In this document: positions 1 to 7,206 of the stretch, piece by piece
How the letters are laid out: every line of letters starts with the position of its first letter
Numbering within the stretch: position 1 is the first letter of the stretch
NCBI GenBank assembly: GCA_021733665.1
Contig: JAHREI010000013.1
Coordinates: 1-38,139 of the forward strand
DNA length: 38,139 nucleotides
Source of the DNA: Bacillus subtilis
GTDB lineage: Bacteria > Pseudomonadota > Alphaproteobacteria > Rhizobiales > Rhizobiaceae
Reading direction: 5' to 3'
Notes under the pieces: generated by a model
The model's input: the letters and a program-made list of their open reading frames with translations, nothing else
Database searches by the model: none
Told to the model about the DNA's origin: nothing
Translations under genes and position numbers: made by a program

Positions 1-52
1 GGAAAACTGGTGCTGCGAGGGAGGATTGAACTCCCGACCTCTCCATTACCAA
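1..52 (-). repeat. attL-type direct repeat carrying tRNA-Thr(GGT) 3' half
   Basis: These 52 bases recur exactly at 38036-38087. Read on the minus strand they give a tRNA 3' half: anticodon loop TTGGTAA (anticodon GGT, Thr), a 3' stem strand TGGAG, the T arm GGGAG-TTCAATC-CTCCC, acceptor strand TCGCAGC, A and CCA. A tyrosine integrase gene begins 17 bases away, the usual layout of a phage attachment site in a tRNA gene. The repeat may extend left of base 1. No 5' half of the tRNA is visible beside this copy. Confidence 0.9.
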
Positions 53-68
53 GAGATGCAGCTGACTA

Positions 69-1112
69 TCATTTTTCCCTTTGTTTTCCGAACCTTCGCC
101 GTGATGGCTTTGGTGTACTTGTCAAAATCGTGCCAATTGGTGAATTTTCGTCATTCAGCAAAGCTGCAACGCGTTTACCGCCTTCATGACTATGCACGTA
201 GGTTTCCATGAAGAGCTTGGCCGATTTCCAGCCGCCAGCCTCCATAGCATCCTTTACCCGTGCGCCAGCCGCCATCACATTCGTTCCGAAAGAATGTCGG
301 CCTGCAGAATGAGTACTACGTGGTTCGATGCCTGCACGTTGGCAGACTGCCTTCATTCGCCGGTTAACTGCTTTCGGGTCTGTATATGAGAATACACGAT
401 CATTCAGTCCTGCGCCAAGGCTTGAAATACGTACCGCCAGTTCTTCGGTGAGGTGTCGTGTTTCCCATTCATCTGTTTTGGTTTTCTCCAAAATGACCAT
501 ACGATTTTCAAGATCTACGTATTTGCCTGTAAGCCGTATTGCTTCGGAAACGCGGGTGCCGGTGTGGTTCATGAAAAGCACTAGGGCAGACAGATGATGT
601 AGATTACTTTTATCTGCCTCAGCCAAGAATGCATCCAGCCACGTACGATCAACCGGCTTATGCTTGAGTGATTTTTGCACTTCAAATTGCTTGACCTTGA
701 TATGGCCGCACCACCCAAGGTCATGAGCATGATTAATGACTGCTCGAGCTGGAGCAACAGCTTGCCGGTTACGGGTGCGGGGTGCAGCGGTCGGATAGAT
801 GGATATCGCCATCTGGCGGATTTCTGCCGGCTTAATTGAACCTACAGCGCGACCTTTAAAGAATTTGAGCACTTTCGGAAGAAAGCGGCCTTCGCCACCT
901 TGTTCAAGATAGTTTAACGCTGCCTCCTCAAATGTCCTTACTGCTTCTTCGCCATAGGTATGGCGTTTCCAGAGCTTCGCTTCGTATTGAGCCTTGAGTT
1001 CTTCTGCGGTTGCTTTGTCGCGAGTGCTAAGGCTTTTTCGAACGCGCTGTCCTGCGACGGTTCCGGTAACGTGCCAAATTCCGTTTTTGTTTTCGAGCTT
1101 AAGTCCTGACAC
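69..1112 (-). CDS. int: Tyrosine-type site-specific integrase
   Basis: A 347-residue tyrosine recombinase that would catalyse integration and excision at the flanking 52-bp repeats. An N-terminal SAM-like arm- and core-binding part (about 1-145) precedes the catalytic domain. Catalytic residues visible are R187 (in TGTRVSE), H268 and R272 (HSAGRHSF), W295 in the usual His/Trp position, and the nucleophile Y305 (ETYVHS). The start is GTG with only weak ribosome-binding sequence. It is chosen because the N-terminal 'NGIWHVTGTVAG' is typical of the family; it places the start inside the upstream HTH gene, with 175 bases of overlap. Last gene of the leftward early operon, ending 17 bases from the att repeat. 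Confidence 0.95.
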   Translation of the reverse strand: MSGLKLENKNGIWHVTGTVAGQRVRKSLSTRDKATAEELKAQYEAKLWKRHTYGEEAVRTFEEAALNYLEQGGEGRFLPKVLKFFKGRAVGSIKPAEIRQMAISIYPTAAPRTRNRQAVAPARAVINHAHDLGWCGHIKVKQFEVQKSLKHKPVDRTWLDAFLAEADKSNLHHLSALVLFMNHTGTRVSEAIRLTGKYVDLENRMVILEKTKTDEWETRHLTEELAVRISSLGAGLNDRVFSYTDPKAVNRRMKAVCQRAGIEPRSTHSAGRHSFGTNVMAAGARVKDAMEAGGWKSAKLFMETYVHSHEGGKRVAALLNDENSPIGTILTSTPKPSRRRFGKQREK

Positions 1113-1297
1113 GTCAAAGCATCCCGTAAAAGTGCAATATGTTCGGGGTAAAACACCTTCTTTGCCCCGCGTCTTTCATAATGGCCGTGTTTCTTAATCG
1201 CATCGACCAGGTATCTGCGCGATACGCCGAGCAGCGTGGCTGCTCCGGTCATATCAACCGGTGTTAGGTTTGCTGTCCAACTCGGTAGATCGTTCAC
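938..1297 (-). CDS. Helix-turn-helix protein, candidate excisionase
   Basis: 119 residues. Residues 15-60 (TGAATLLGVSRRYLVDAIKK...) form a MerR/excisionase-like helix-turn-helix with a tyrosine/arginine-rich wing. The rest is a basic, low-complexity tail. It starts at GTG behind a strong AAGGAGG site (1304-1310) and overlaps the methyltransferase gene by 4 bases. Its 3' 175 bases lie inside int in another frame. Position directly upstream of the integrase and the fold type suggest a recombination directionality factor. It could instead be a transcription regulator. Confidence 0.7.
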   Translation of the reverse strand: MNDLPSWTANLTPVDMTGAATLLGVSRRYLVDAIKKHGHYERRGAKKVFYPEHIALLRDALTCQDLSSKTKTEFGTLPEPSQDSAFEKALALATKQPQKNSRLNTKRSSGNAIPMAKKQ

Positions 1298-1803
1298 TCC
1301 CTACCTCCTTGCGCCAAGGTTGCGTGGCCTGCGAGGAAGCCTAGGTTATGTAGTAGATGGGCATGACGAAGGGCTGAAACAGCTCTATCTCCTGATGCAA
1401 AGAGGGTTGTGCCGTTTGACGGCGACTTACCTTCACTCCCATCAGGTCTTATGAACCGAACCTTACCGGCGATGAACAACACTGCATCAGCTCTTGCTGC
1501 TGCTTCCTGCCACCAAGGCGCGCTTGTTCGATCAGGTGTGAGGGCTATCCCATCTGCGTGAGAAAAGAATTTATCAAGCCAAGGTTTTAGGCTATTCCGT
1601 CCGCCAAATGGCGGGTTCATCCAGATAAAGCCATGCCAGTTCCGTTCGAGTGAGGCTGTGTAGATCTTATGCGTTGCCGGAACGTGCGTGTCATAATCTG
1701 CAGGGTGCGCAACATCTAGATCGAAACTTACGCTTAGAGCGTCAAATATGAATTTAGGCGTGTACCATTCATCTGATACACCAGCTGTTTCCCAGTGGCT
1801 CAT
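1294..1803 (-). CDS. Phage-type DNA N6-adenine methyltransferase (Dam family)
   Basis: 169 residues resembling the phage Dam methylase family (PF05869 type): N-terminal 'SDEWYTPKFIFDAL', then NPPF at 63-66 as the catalytic (N/D)PPY/F motif and a 'TPDRTSAPWWQ' segment. It would transfer a methyl group from S-adenosylmethionine to adenine in DNA, possibly to protect phage DNA or to modulate replication and packaging. It overlaps both neighbours by 4 bases in the leftward operon. The target sequence cannot be read from the sequence. A separate AdoMet-binding FxGxG motif is not obvious, which is normal for this short family. Confidence 0.85.
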   Translation of the reverse strand: MSHWETAGVSDEWYTPKFIFDALSVSFDLDVAHPADYDTHVPATHKIYTASLERNWHGFIWMNPPFGGRNSLKPWLDKFFSHADGIALTPDRTSAPWWQEAAARADAVLFIAGKVRFIRPDGSEGKSPSNGTTLFASGDRAVSALRHAHLLHNLGFLAGHATLAQGGRE

Positions 1804-2171
1804 TTGCGTGCCTCCGAGGTCGTGGCTACAGGTACAAACATCGCGCGTGGTGGTAGTGTTTTAGTGAGCGCTGGCTTTGGTCGTTTCCGGCCTGCCAGCG
1901 CAGACTTTGGTCGTATCGCGCCGTTGGCCTTGTCACGCTGCCGGTCTGACTTGCGAATGGCCTTGATATCTCCGGCTGTCTTTTCAACATGGCAAACACG
2001 GCAGAGCAGGCGGCCATTGGCCACGGTTGCCTCGCCGCCAAGTGCGCAGGGCAGAATGTGATCGACTTCGCCTTCGCCGGTTTTGAGTATGGCAGAGCAT
2101 TTTTCACACTTGCCGTTTGCACGAGCGATGATCTGCGCTTTGACTTTGCGCGTAAATTCAAGTCGAGCCAT
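1800..2171 (-). CDS. HNH endonuclease
   Basis: 123 residues. Zinc-binding cysteine pairs C22/C25 and C57/C60 flank the ββα-metal core, with D37-H38 (VDHILP), N52 and H61 giving a canonical HNH signature with 'ALGGEATVANGRLLC'. The C-terminus is basic and proline-rich. It overlaps the adenine methyltransferase gene by 4 bases. The pair resembles a modification enzyme with a nuclease, but small HNH proteins of temperate phages also act in packaging or recombination, so no restriction role is claimed. Confidence 0.85.
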   Translation of the reverse strand: MARLEFTRKVKAQIIARANGKCEKCSAILKTGEGEVDHILPCALGGEATVANGRLLCRVCHVEKTAGDIKAIRKSDRQRDKANGAIRPKSALAGRKRPKPALTKTLPPRAMFVPVATTSEARK

Positions 2172-2367
2172 GGGGTGCCTCGCTAAAGTCTGTTGCTGAC
2201 AGAACTACGTCCAGATAATCGGCAAAATCCTGATCAATCTGGCGAGTGATGCGTTCTTTGCGAGCTGCCAAGACTTCCGGCGCTTGTTGTAAACTGGCGG
2301 TCTTAGCTGTTTTCTCCGCAGTAAACTGAGGATTGCGGGTGTAGCCTGATACCTGAATTGCCTGCAT
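2158..2367 (-). CDS. Small hypothetical protein in left operon
   Basis: 69 residues starting MQAIQVSGYTRNP. The start is set by AGGAGGCAGC just upstream, and the ATG overlaps the stop of the preceding gene by one base. The sequence is hydrophilic with a predicted helical centre (EVLAARKERITRQIDQDFADYLDVVL) and no motif that I recognise. It overlaps the HNH gene by 14 bases. Function unknown; its place in the recombination operon suggests an accessory early protein. Confidence 0.65.
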   Translation of the reverse strand: MQAIQVSGYTRNPQFTAEKTAKTASLQQAPEVLAARKERITRQIDQDFADYLDVVLSATDFSEAPHGST

Positions 2368-2774
2368 TACGCTGCCTCCTGACGGGAATATCCGTATGTT
2401 TTGGCGAGCCATGTTTCAGCCTTGCGAAAGAAGGTCTGAAAATCGGCTTCACTCATTTTGTCGAAGGAAATGGATGCGGGAATTGCTACAATCATGCTGC
2501 TTGGCAAGTTGAGAAGATCAACCACACCATTCTGCAGCTTGATCAGATCGTGCAGCTTCTCCGTATTGTAATCTAAACCGCAAGCGTCGATTACCTCTTG
2601 AAGCATCGCCCAATAAGCGCGGTGCCGGCCAACATTCCGGAATTGTTTGATTTCGACTTTGACCAGCTCGCCTTGAGTGATGTTTTCAAGCGCGGCCAGA
2701 TCGTAGTCCATCGCTGGCACAAGAGCGCTACCCTTGCGTATGAAACCATAGACTGGTTTGTCTTTTTTGCTCAT
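2367..2774 (-). CDS. DUF1367-like phage early protein
   Basis: 135 residues. 'EIKQFRNVGRHRAYWAMLQEVIDACG' resembles the core of DUF1367, a family found beside recombination genes of P22- and lambda-like phages. The biochemical role of the family is not established to my knowledge. It lies between ssb and a small gene of the leftward operon, supporting a DNA-metabolism context. Assignment rests on motif memory, not a search. Confidence 0.6.
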   Translation of the reverse strand: MSKKDKPVYGFIRKGSALVPAMDYDLAALENITQGELVKVEIKQFRNVGRHRAYWAMLQEVIDACGLDYNTEKLHDLIKLQNGVVDLLNLPSSMIVAIPASISFDKMSEADFQTFFRKAETWLAKTYGYSRQEAA

Positions 2775-2782
2775 GGCTCACC

Positions 2783-3178
2783 TCAAAACGGCAGATCATC
2801 ATCCATGCCGCCATAGCCGCCAGACTGTTGGGCGTAGGACTGACCGGATTGCTGTGCTTGGTTTTCCTTTTGGCTGGACTGCTGGCCTTCGTTTCTGCTG
2901 CCTTGTAACTTGACCTCTGTTGCAGACACTTGCAGATATGTCTTGCCATCATGCTCGCGGGTGGAAAACCGCCCATTGACCGTCAGGCTAGTGCCTTTAC
3001 CAATGAGTGGGTCGAGTGACATGGCCTGTTTGCCGAATACTGAGACATCGTACCATGTAGGCTTTGTATCGCGCCCATTGCTAACAGCTACGCTAAAGCC
3101 AAGGATAGGATCGCCGCCTTGTGTTCTGCGAAGGACAGGATCTTTGCCGACATTTCCTGCAATCGTAATGATCTGCAT
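2783..3178 (-). CDS. ssb: Single-stranded DNA-binding protein
   Basis: 131 residues. An OB-fold domain (1-100: 'ITIAGNVGKDPVLRRTQGGDPILGFSVAVSNG...TWYDVSVFGKQA') is followed by a glutamine/serine-rich linker and the acidic tip DDDLPF, which recruits partner proteins in bacterial SSBs. It would coat single-stranded phage DNA during replication and recombination. It overlaps the ERF gene by one base, as expected for an annealing protein/SSB pair that works together. Confidence 0.97.
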   Translation of the reverse strand: MQIITIAGNVGKDPVLRRTQGGDPILGFSVAVSNGRDTKPTWYDVSVFGKQAMSLDPLIGKGTSLTVNGRFSTREHDGKTYLQVSATEVKLQGSRNEGQQSSQKENQAQQSGQSYAQQSGGYGGMDDDLPF

Positions 3179-3999
3179 TATGCTTGTTCTCCGAATGCTT
3201 GGGCGTAGGTTTCAAACTCATTGGCAAGTGCATCCATCCATGCGCGCGGCCAGCGTTCATCAGTTGCTCGGTTGCGGTAATGCTGTTTGATGGCTTCCAG
3301 CCGGACGAGTGACTGGCAATCGGCCATGTCTGCGCGTACGTCTTTGATCAGGCGGCTCCACGCATCATCGCCGTTTTCGTCTGCACGTTTCAGTGCGGCA
3401 CTGGATTTGCTCGGTGCGTATGGGCGCTGATCGTGATTGACGATTTCACCCGTTGCTGATCCATCGTCATCTTCACCGCCGACACGGATGTTCAGGAGAG
3501 CGCAAGCCGCATAGCGCTTGCCATAGCTGACTGAGGAGCCAACTGCCTGCACAGCGTTCTTGCTGCCGCTTTTATCGGTTGGCAGTTTCAAGTCTGTGCT
3601 GTCGTCATGGCCTTCCTCATGGTGAAGAATGGCGGTAACGGTAATCGCGTCCTGTTCGACTTTGGTTTTGAACGATAGGGCAAAGCCATATTTAGCCAGC
3701 ACCGGCTGGATGCCGCCCTGAATATCCTCCCAAAGACCATAGGCGCCGTTGTTGCTTTTGCCGTTCTTTTCAATGGCTGGCAGATCGGGCTGCATACGGG
3801 CAAAAGCCGCATTGAAGGCCGCTTTTGCATTGCGCTCGATAACGCGCTCCTGCATCTGCAAAAGGCGCTCCATCTTGTCGATATCGACGCTTGGATTCAT
3901 GGCAGCGCGTTCAATCACCTGAATGATCGCGGCGACTTCATTCTGCTGAACAGGCTGGAGGTCTGTTGTCTGTTCTATAATTGCGGGTGCGGCGCTCAT
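3178..3999 (-). CDS. erf: ERF-family single-strand annealing recombinase
   Basis: 273 residues. The ERF superfamily core spans about 55-190: 'AAFNAAFARMQPDLPAIEKNGKS', 'YGLWEDIQGGIQPVLAKYGFALSF' and 'AVQAVGSSVSYGKRYAACALLNI'. P22 Erf anneals complementary single strands and circularises or repairs phage DNA without RecA. The C-terminal 80 residues are variable and helical. Directly coupled to ssb. The ATG start overlaps the upstream small gene by 4 bases. Confidence 0.95.
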   Translation of the reverse strand: MSAAPAIIEQTTDLQPVQQNEVAAIIQVIERAAMNPSVDIDKMERLLQMQERVIERNAKAAFNAAFARMQPDLPAIEKNGKSNNGAYGLWEDIQGGIQPVLAKYGFALSFKTKVEQDAITVTAILHHEEGHDDSTDLKLPTDKSGSKNAVQAVGSSVSYGKRYAACALLNIRVGGEDDDGSATGEIVNHDQRPYAPSKSSAALKRADENGDDAWSRLIKDVRADMADCQSLVRLEAIKQHYRNRATDERWPRAWMDALANEFETYAQAFGEQA

Positions 4000-4181
4000 G
4001 CTGCCAGCTCCTTATTGTCTGTGAGGTCGAGATAGATTGAGCGGACTTCTTTGCGCGCATCGTATGGGAGAGGGCGCGCCAAGAGGTCGCCAGCTGCCTT
4101 GATGCGAGCCTCTGCGCTGGCATCAAGGCTGATAGCGGTCAGGTACAGGTCAGCCTGTGCCGGAGTGAGGTGATCGGACAT
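3996..4181 (-). CDS. Small hypothetical protein
   Basis: 61 residues, mostly helical and acidic/basic mixed (MSDHLTPAQADLYLTAISLD...). It is tightly packed between erf (4-base overlap) and the next small gene (one-base overlap), which supports it being translated. I recognise no domain. It may be a small accessory factor of the recombination operon; function unknown. Confidence 0.6.
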   Translation of the reverse strand: MSDHLTPAQADLYLTAISLDASAEARIKAAGDLLARPLPYDARKEVRSIYLDLTDNKELAA

Positions 4182-4381
4182 TATGCAGCCCTCAATGCCG
4201 GTACGGGAAGTTTCTCAAAGCTGTAGCCAAGCTCGAGCGCGATCTTGCGCAGTTCCTCCATTGCGTTTTCGCCGGATACTTGAGCCATGATCGCATTGCC
4301 TGAATGCTCATAGGCGTGAGCCATTGCGGCCTCCTGAGTGAGAGCGGCGGCGAGTAAAGAGATACGGTAGGGATTGATCAT
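4181..4381 (-). CDS. Small hypothetical protein
   Basis: 66 residues (MINPYRISLLAAALTQEAAMAHA...), alanine-rich and probably helical throughout. Start and stop each overlap the neighbours by one base, typical of translational coupling in this operon. Its C-terminus (PALRAA) and that of the upstream gene (PRAA) end in the same short run, encoded by near-identical DNA at both stops, so one may have been copied or recombined. Function unknown. Confidence 0.6.
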   Translation of the reverse strand: MINPYRISLLAAALTQEAAMAHAYEHSGNAIMAQVSGENAMEELRKIALELGYSFEKLPVPALRAA

Positions 4382-4656
4382 TATGCAGCCCTCGGAAAAC
4401 GAATTTCTTCATCTTCAATGAGGCGTGTAAGCAGGTCGTCGTCGCGCTCTGCTTTGTCTGCGATCATGTGAACGAGAAACTGCGATGCGCTTTCACCTTT
4501 TGACAGGTTTGCACCATCAACATAGACCGCGTTCACTTCAAGAACCGGCTCGCCGTTATCCCAGATCAGGGATACATCGACTTCACATTCAAAATCCTGA
4601 AACAGTGTAATGCCGAGAGCTTTATCGCTCAGATCAGTGCAAAACGGGTATCGCAT
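4381..4656 (-). CDS. First gene of left early operon, hypothetical
   Basis: 91 residues (MRYPFCTDLSDKALGITLFQDFECEVD...). I prefer the ATG at 4656 because GGAGAG lies 4 bases upstream of it; the in-frame ATG at 4668 overlaps that site and has no Shine-Dalgarno of its own. It looks like a small β-rich acidic protein and has no motif that I recognise. It is the first gene downstream of PL, a place where phages often carry N-like antiterminators or anti-host proteins, but nothing in the sequence proves either. Confidence 0.6.
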   Translation of the reverse strand: MRYPFCTDLSDKALGITLFQDFECEVDVSLIWDNGEPVLEVNAVYVDGANLSKGESASQFLVHMIADKAERDDDLLTRLIEDEEIRFPRAA

Positions 4657-4713
4657 GTTTCTCTCCATCGGTTAGCGGATCGGCGGGTGCTTCTTCGCGC
4701 TGTTGATGGATTT

Positions 4714-4734
4714 AATGTATGATAATCGTACATT
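4714..4734. promoter_or_regulatory. Operator OL1 (repressor/Cro site)
   Basis: Near-perfect palindrome with core TGTATGATAATCGTACA, the best-conserved of five copies in the window (others at 4748, 7516, 7550, 7585). It overlaps the -10 and spacer of PL. Confidence 0.8.
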
Positions 4735-4742
4735 GCTGTCAA
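4714..4742 (-). promoter_or_regulatory. PL: early leftward promoter
   Basis: On the minus strand TTGACA (4742-4737), a 17-base spacer, and TACATT (4719-4714) form a near-consensus sigma-70-type promoter 58 bases before the first left-operon ATG. Operator O1 covers its -10 and spacer, so repressor binding would block polymerase. Confidence 0.85.
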
Positions 4743-4747
4743 TCTAA

Positions 4748-4768
4748 AATGTATGAAAATCGTAATTT
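4748..4768. promoter_or_regulatory. Operator OL2
   Basis: Second left operator, core TGTATGAAAATCGTAA, 34 bases from OL1 and just upstream of the PL -35. The same 34-35-base spacing is used in the right operator array. Confidence 0.7.
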
Positions 4769-4820
4769 TAAATACTATATATAATGATCATCGCCCCGAC
4801 CATACCAGAATCAGGGCAGC

Positions 4821-4843
4821 AAAAAGCCCGCACGAAGCGGGCT
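4821..4843 (-). terminator. Terminator of the HTH-ImmA/DUF4411 operon
   Basis: On the minus strand AGCCCGC and GCGGGCT form a 7-bp stem with a 5-base loop, followed by TTTTT. It lies 130 bases beyond the DUF4411 stop and just before PL, insulating the early left operon from read-through. The 4844-4972 stretch holds no gene that I can support. Confidence 0.85.
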
Positions 4844-4972
4844 GGGTGAGGGGCGAAAACTCTGGGGTTCTATAGGAAATGATAAAACCGTCGGTAACTG
4901 GTAATGACCACTAGTGACCTGTACTGAGTGTAAAAAATAACCTGATTAACGTGCGCTGAGTTAGCCTATTCA

Positions 4973-5461
4973 TTACAAATGAAATTGAGCAGACAGAACA
5001 CGTAAGGCATCAAACGTGTTTATATATGGTACATTAAAGGCGTTGCATATATCGGGTATCAGTACTCTCTTTTTAGATAGAGGGTTAGGTCGCTCATGTG
5101 TAACTACCGTCGCACCCAAAGATAGGGATTTGGCGATAATCCAAGAATCTGCATCACCCAAGAATTTTTCAATCGCGGGAGGCGTATAGTTTGATTGGGC
5201 AACATGATTAGCTATGCTGGCATAGTTATTTTGTGTTGCCTCATCATCCACTGACAAAAACCATTCGGCCTGCTTACGATCGTGCGCCCATTGAGACAAA
5301 TCATCATTGCCGCCGGAGAGTTCATCTCGTACATTCACAATAGAGCCAACGCTATCGCCGCACACAACGTCCATCCATGACCAGAACCCTGGGCAAATAT
5401 CAAAGGCATAATAGCGGTTTTTTGCCTCAATAAAAACATTCGTATCAAGCAGGAATTTCAT
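4973..5461 (-). CDS. DUF4411 PIN-like protein, probable toxin/nuclease
   Basis: 162 residues. The opening FLLDTNVFIEA gives the first PIN-domain acidic residue (D6), with further acidic residues in 'FLGDADSWIIAKSL' and 'VVTHERP', the pattern of DUF4411 PIN-fold proteins. Such enzymes are predicted RNases. The start overlaps the stop of the HTH-ImmA/IrrE gene by one base. This gene pair recurs in bacteria as a predicted toxin-antitoxin-like module. Base composition is more AT-rich than the flanking phage genes, which fits an acquired cargo cassette. Confidence 0.8.
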   Translation of the reverse strand: MKFLLDTNVFIEAKNRYYAFDICPGFWSWMDVVCGDSVGSIVNVRDELSGGNDDLSQWAHDRKQAEWFLSVDDEATQNNYASIANHVAQSNYTPPAIEKFLGDADSWIIAKSLSLGATVVTHERPNPLSKKRVLIPDICNAFNVPYINTFDALRVLSAQFHL

Positions 5462-6618
5462 TAACTAGCCTGCTTTCTTGAGAAGTTTACAAGTGTATCA
5501 GGGCGTGTATTCAATAATGTTCCAGCATGCTTTAGTAACAATGAACCGCTCATAGTCTGATTGATAACTGCATCAGTGAATTTGCGTCCGAAACGTATTG
5601 GAAGCGTATTGTGAAAGCTCCCACCAGTACTATCTTGCTTTAACTCTTCCCATCTAATTCGCTCCATGGCGTAGAAACTTTTAAAAGCCTCCTCATTTAA
5701 TAGTCCTAAATCATATGCTCGTCTGGCTACAACAATCCTACTCACAAGGTAACGTTTAGAGAGGCGATCAATGTTGATCTCCAACGTGTCATTCTCCCTC
5801 CAGTTACTGATGAGATCGCTTTTCGGAACTAGAAATTCTGCGGCAATTTCGTTACATTTTTTTTCTAATTTTTTATGGGAGCCGAAATCTTTTTGTCCCA
5901 GAGCTGGGTTTGAAATCCCGCTCTCTCCTAGCCAAATATGCGCCAACTCATGAGCAAGTGTGAATATTTGAGCCGCCTTGGCATCGCGCCCGTTGATAAA
6001 TATTAGTGGGACAATAGGATCGCTTATGGCAAAGCCACGAAATTGCTCGACCGAGAGAGGGCGGCTTGTATTGTTGCCAACAATGCTGCTACGCATAACC
6101 CAGATACCAGCTTCCTCGGCCAGTCCTATCAACGATTGAAGATATTTCTCCCAATTCGTAACGGACGGCAAATCAGATCCGCCAAACAGTTGAAGGCGTA
6201 TATCAGAAGCAATTAATTCGGAAGAGTCAGCGAGCGTGAATTTTCCAACGTACTTTTGTTCGCTTACTCCATGCTGGATCATTAAATCACGATACCAAGC
6301 ATGCTTGAAAAAAACGTCACTTAATAGCGCTCTAAAATTTGTGTCGAGCCGGAGTGCAGGATCTCCATTAATTGTACGTAAGTCAGGAATAGATAAGGCT
6401 TCTTCAGGTGGCTCCTTTAGGAAAAAATAACCGAAAGGTATATGAAGAATAGAAGATAGTGTCTGAGCTTGTCGAAATGTCGGCTTTTCATCGCCGTGCA
6501 ACCAGCTTTCTAGGCGCTCTGTTTTTACAGCTGCCTTTTTGGCAATTGCTTCAAGAGTTATACCCGCACGGTCAATCGCCCATGCTAGTATCTCCTGATT
6601 TATTAATGCGCCAGACAT
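5461..6618 (-). CDS. XRE helix-turn-helix / ImmA-IrrE metallopeptidase protein
   Basis: 385 residues. An N-terminal XRE-type HTH (about 15-65: 'ITLEAIAKKAAVKTERLESWL') is joined to an ImmA/IrrE (COG2856) zinc-peptidase domain with HELAH at 223-227 and a likely third ligand glutamate in 'KCNEIAAEFLVP' near 260. Family members cleave repressors or act as regulatory antitoxins. Here it is coupled to a DUF4411 PIN-like gene, so the simplest reading is regulator/antitoxin of that pair. Because it sits beside the phage repressor, a role in phage induction (ImmA cleaving a repressor) is an alternative. Possible ribosome site AAGGG upstream. Confidence 0.85.
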   Translation of the reverse strand: MSGALINQEILAWAIDRAGITLEAIAKKAAVKTERLESWLHGDEKPTFRQAQTLSSILHIPFGYFFLKEPPEEALSIPDLRTINGDPALRLDTNFRALLSDVFFKHAWYRDLMIQHGVSEQKYVGKFTLADSSELIASDIRLQLFGGSDLPSVTNWEKYLQSLIGLAEEAGIWVMRSSIVGNNTSRPLSVEQFRGFAISDPIVPLIFINGRDAKAAQIFTLAHELAHIWLGESGISNPALGQKDFGSHKKLEKKCNEIAAEFLVPKSDLISNWRENDTLEINIDRLSKRYLVSRIVVARRAYDLGLLNEEAFKSFYAMERIRWEELKQDSTGGSFHNTLPIRFGRKFTDAVINQTMSGSLLLKHAGTLLNTRPDTLVNFSRKQAS

Positions 6619-6882
6619 AATTAAAACCCTTATCCACCCGCTGCTAGTAATGCACGTATTGACACTATATGAAAGCGCTGCAACGGAAAATGGTAGTTGA
6701 TGTAGGTTAAAATTGTGTACTGCTGTTGCTGCTTGACGACATCAGCGTCATTTTTCCTCGCGCGCTTAATGCCCCATATTCATAATTCTAAAGCTGCCTA
6801 TTTGTACTCCCAAAATCCCTGCGCCACCACATCTAGTGCGTCCTTAACCTTCCGTTAAAAATCTGTTCGCTTACATCAGATT
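6619..6882. other. Intergenic region upstream of the HTH-ImmA gene
   Basis: This region should hold the promoter of the leftward toxin-antitoxin-like operon. TTATCCACC at 6630-6638 is one base from the DnaA-box consensus and could be fortuitous. I find no convincing gene, hairpin or operator copy here. Confidence 0.4.
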
Positions 6883-6897
6883 GTTCTTGATATGTTC
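6883..6897 (+). promoter_or_regulatory. LexA-type SOS box (GTTC-N7-GTTC)
   Basis: GTTCTTGATATGTTC matches exactly the direct-repeat LexA site known for alphaproteobacteria (GTTC-N7-GTTC). It lies 91 bases before a small plus-strand gene (6988) that converges on the phage repressor gene. This implies DNA-damage control of that transcript. The promoter hexamers around it are not clear-cut. Confidence 0.75.
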
Positions 6898-6909
6898 TAA
6901 TTTTCTGGA

Positions 6910-6987
6910 ATGATGGCAGTTTGTGGGGACGGAGATTCTCGCAAATGCAGTGAGCGTATTGTGAGAGGTTATCCGCGGAGTTGGTGA
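6910..6987 (+). CDS. Possible 25-codon leader ORF of the SOS-controlled transcript
   Basis: An ATG-initiated frame begins 12 bases after the SOS box and its stop TGA abuts the ATG of the next gene without a gap. Ribosome-binding sequence is weak. It could be a translated leader that couples translation to the downstream gene, or chance. No domain is visible. Confidence 0.25.
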   Translation: MMAVCGDGDSRKCSERIVRGYPRSW

Positions 6988-7206
6988 ATGATTAAGTTTG
7001 CTCGCATTGAAGCCGGGAAGGAAGCTGACAAGCTAGAATTGCTACGTGTGGCCACGCTTAATGGCGGCCTGCTGGCAGCAATGAGAAAGGTCGATTTCCA
7101 AGCTAAAGAGTTAGCTGAATCTATGGCTTTGGCTCACGGTGGAGAGTGGCAAGCTCGAGTTGATCATCAGAGGATGACCGTGCTGGTTTGGAAGGTTGAC
7201 GATTGA
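6988..7206 (+). CDS. Small SOS-controlled protein, candidate antirepressor
   Basis: 72 residues with a GGAG site upstream. The body is helical (AGKEADKLELLRVATLNGGLLAAMRK...) and ends in 'AHGGEWQARVDHQRMTVLVWKV'; the same HGGxW ending occurs in the Tat-signal protein at 31202-31417. It is the only gene between the LexA-type box and the repressor, is transcribed toward it, and overlaps its 3' end by 86 bases. By analogy with LexA-controlled antirepressors such as Tum of phage 186, it may inactivate the repressor when the host SOS response is on. That role is inference; the fold is not recognised. Confidence 0.65.
   Translation: MIKFARIEAGKEADKLELLRVATLNGGLLAAMRKVDFQAKELAESMALAHGGEWQARVDHQRMTVLVWKVDD

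Noticed and set aside
4844-4972. Repeats of GGTAACTGGTAATGACC type after the toxin-antitoxin operon, considered as a nut-like site.
   Set aside because: Short, imperfect pairing without boxA-like sequence; the terminator at 4821 explains the region well enough.
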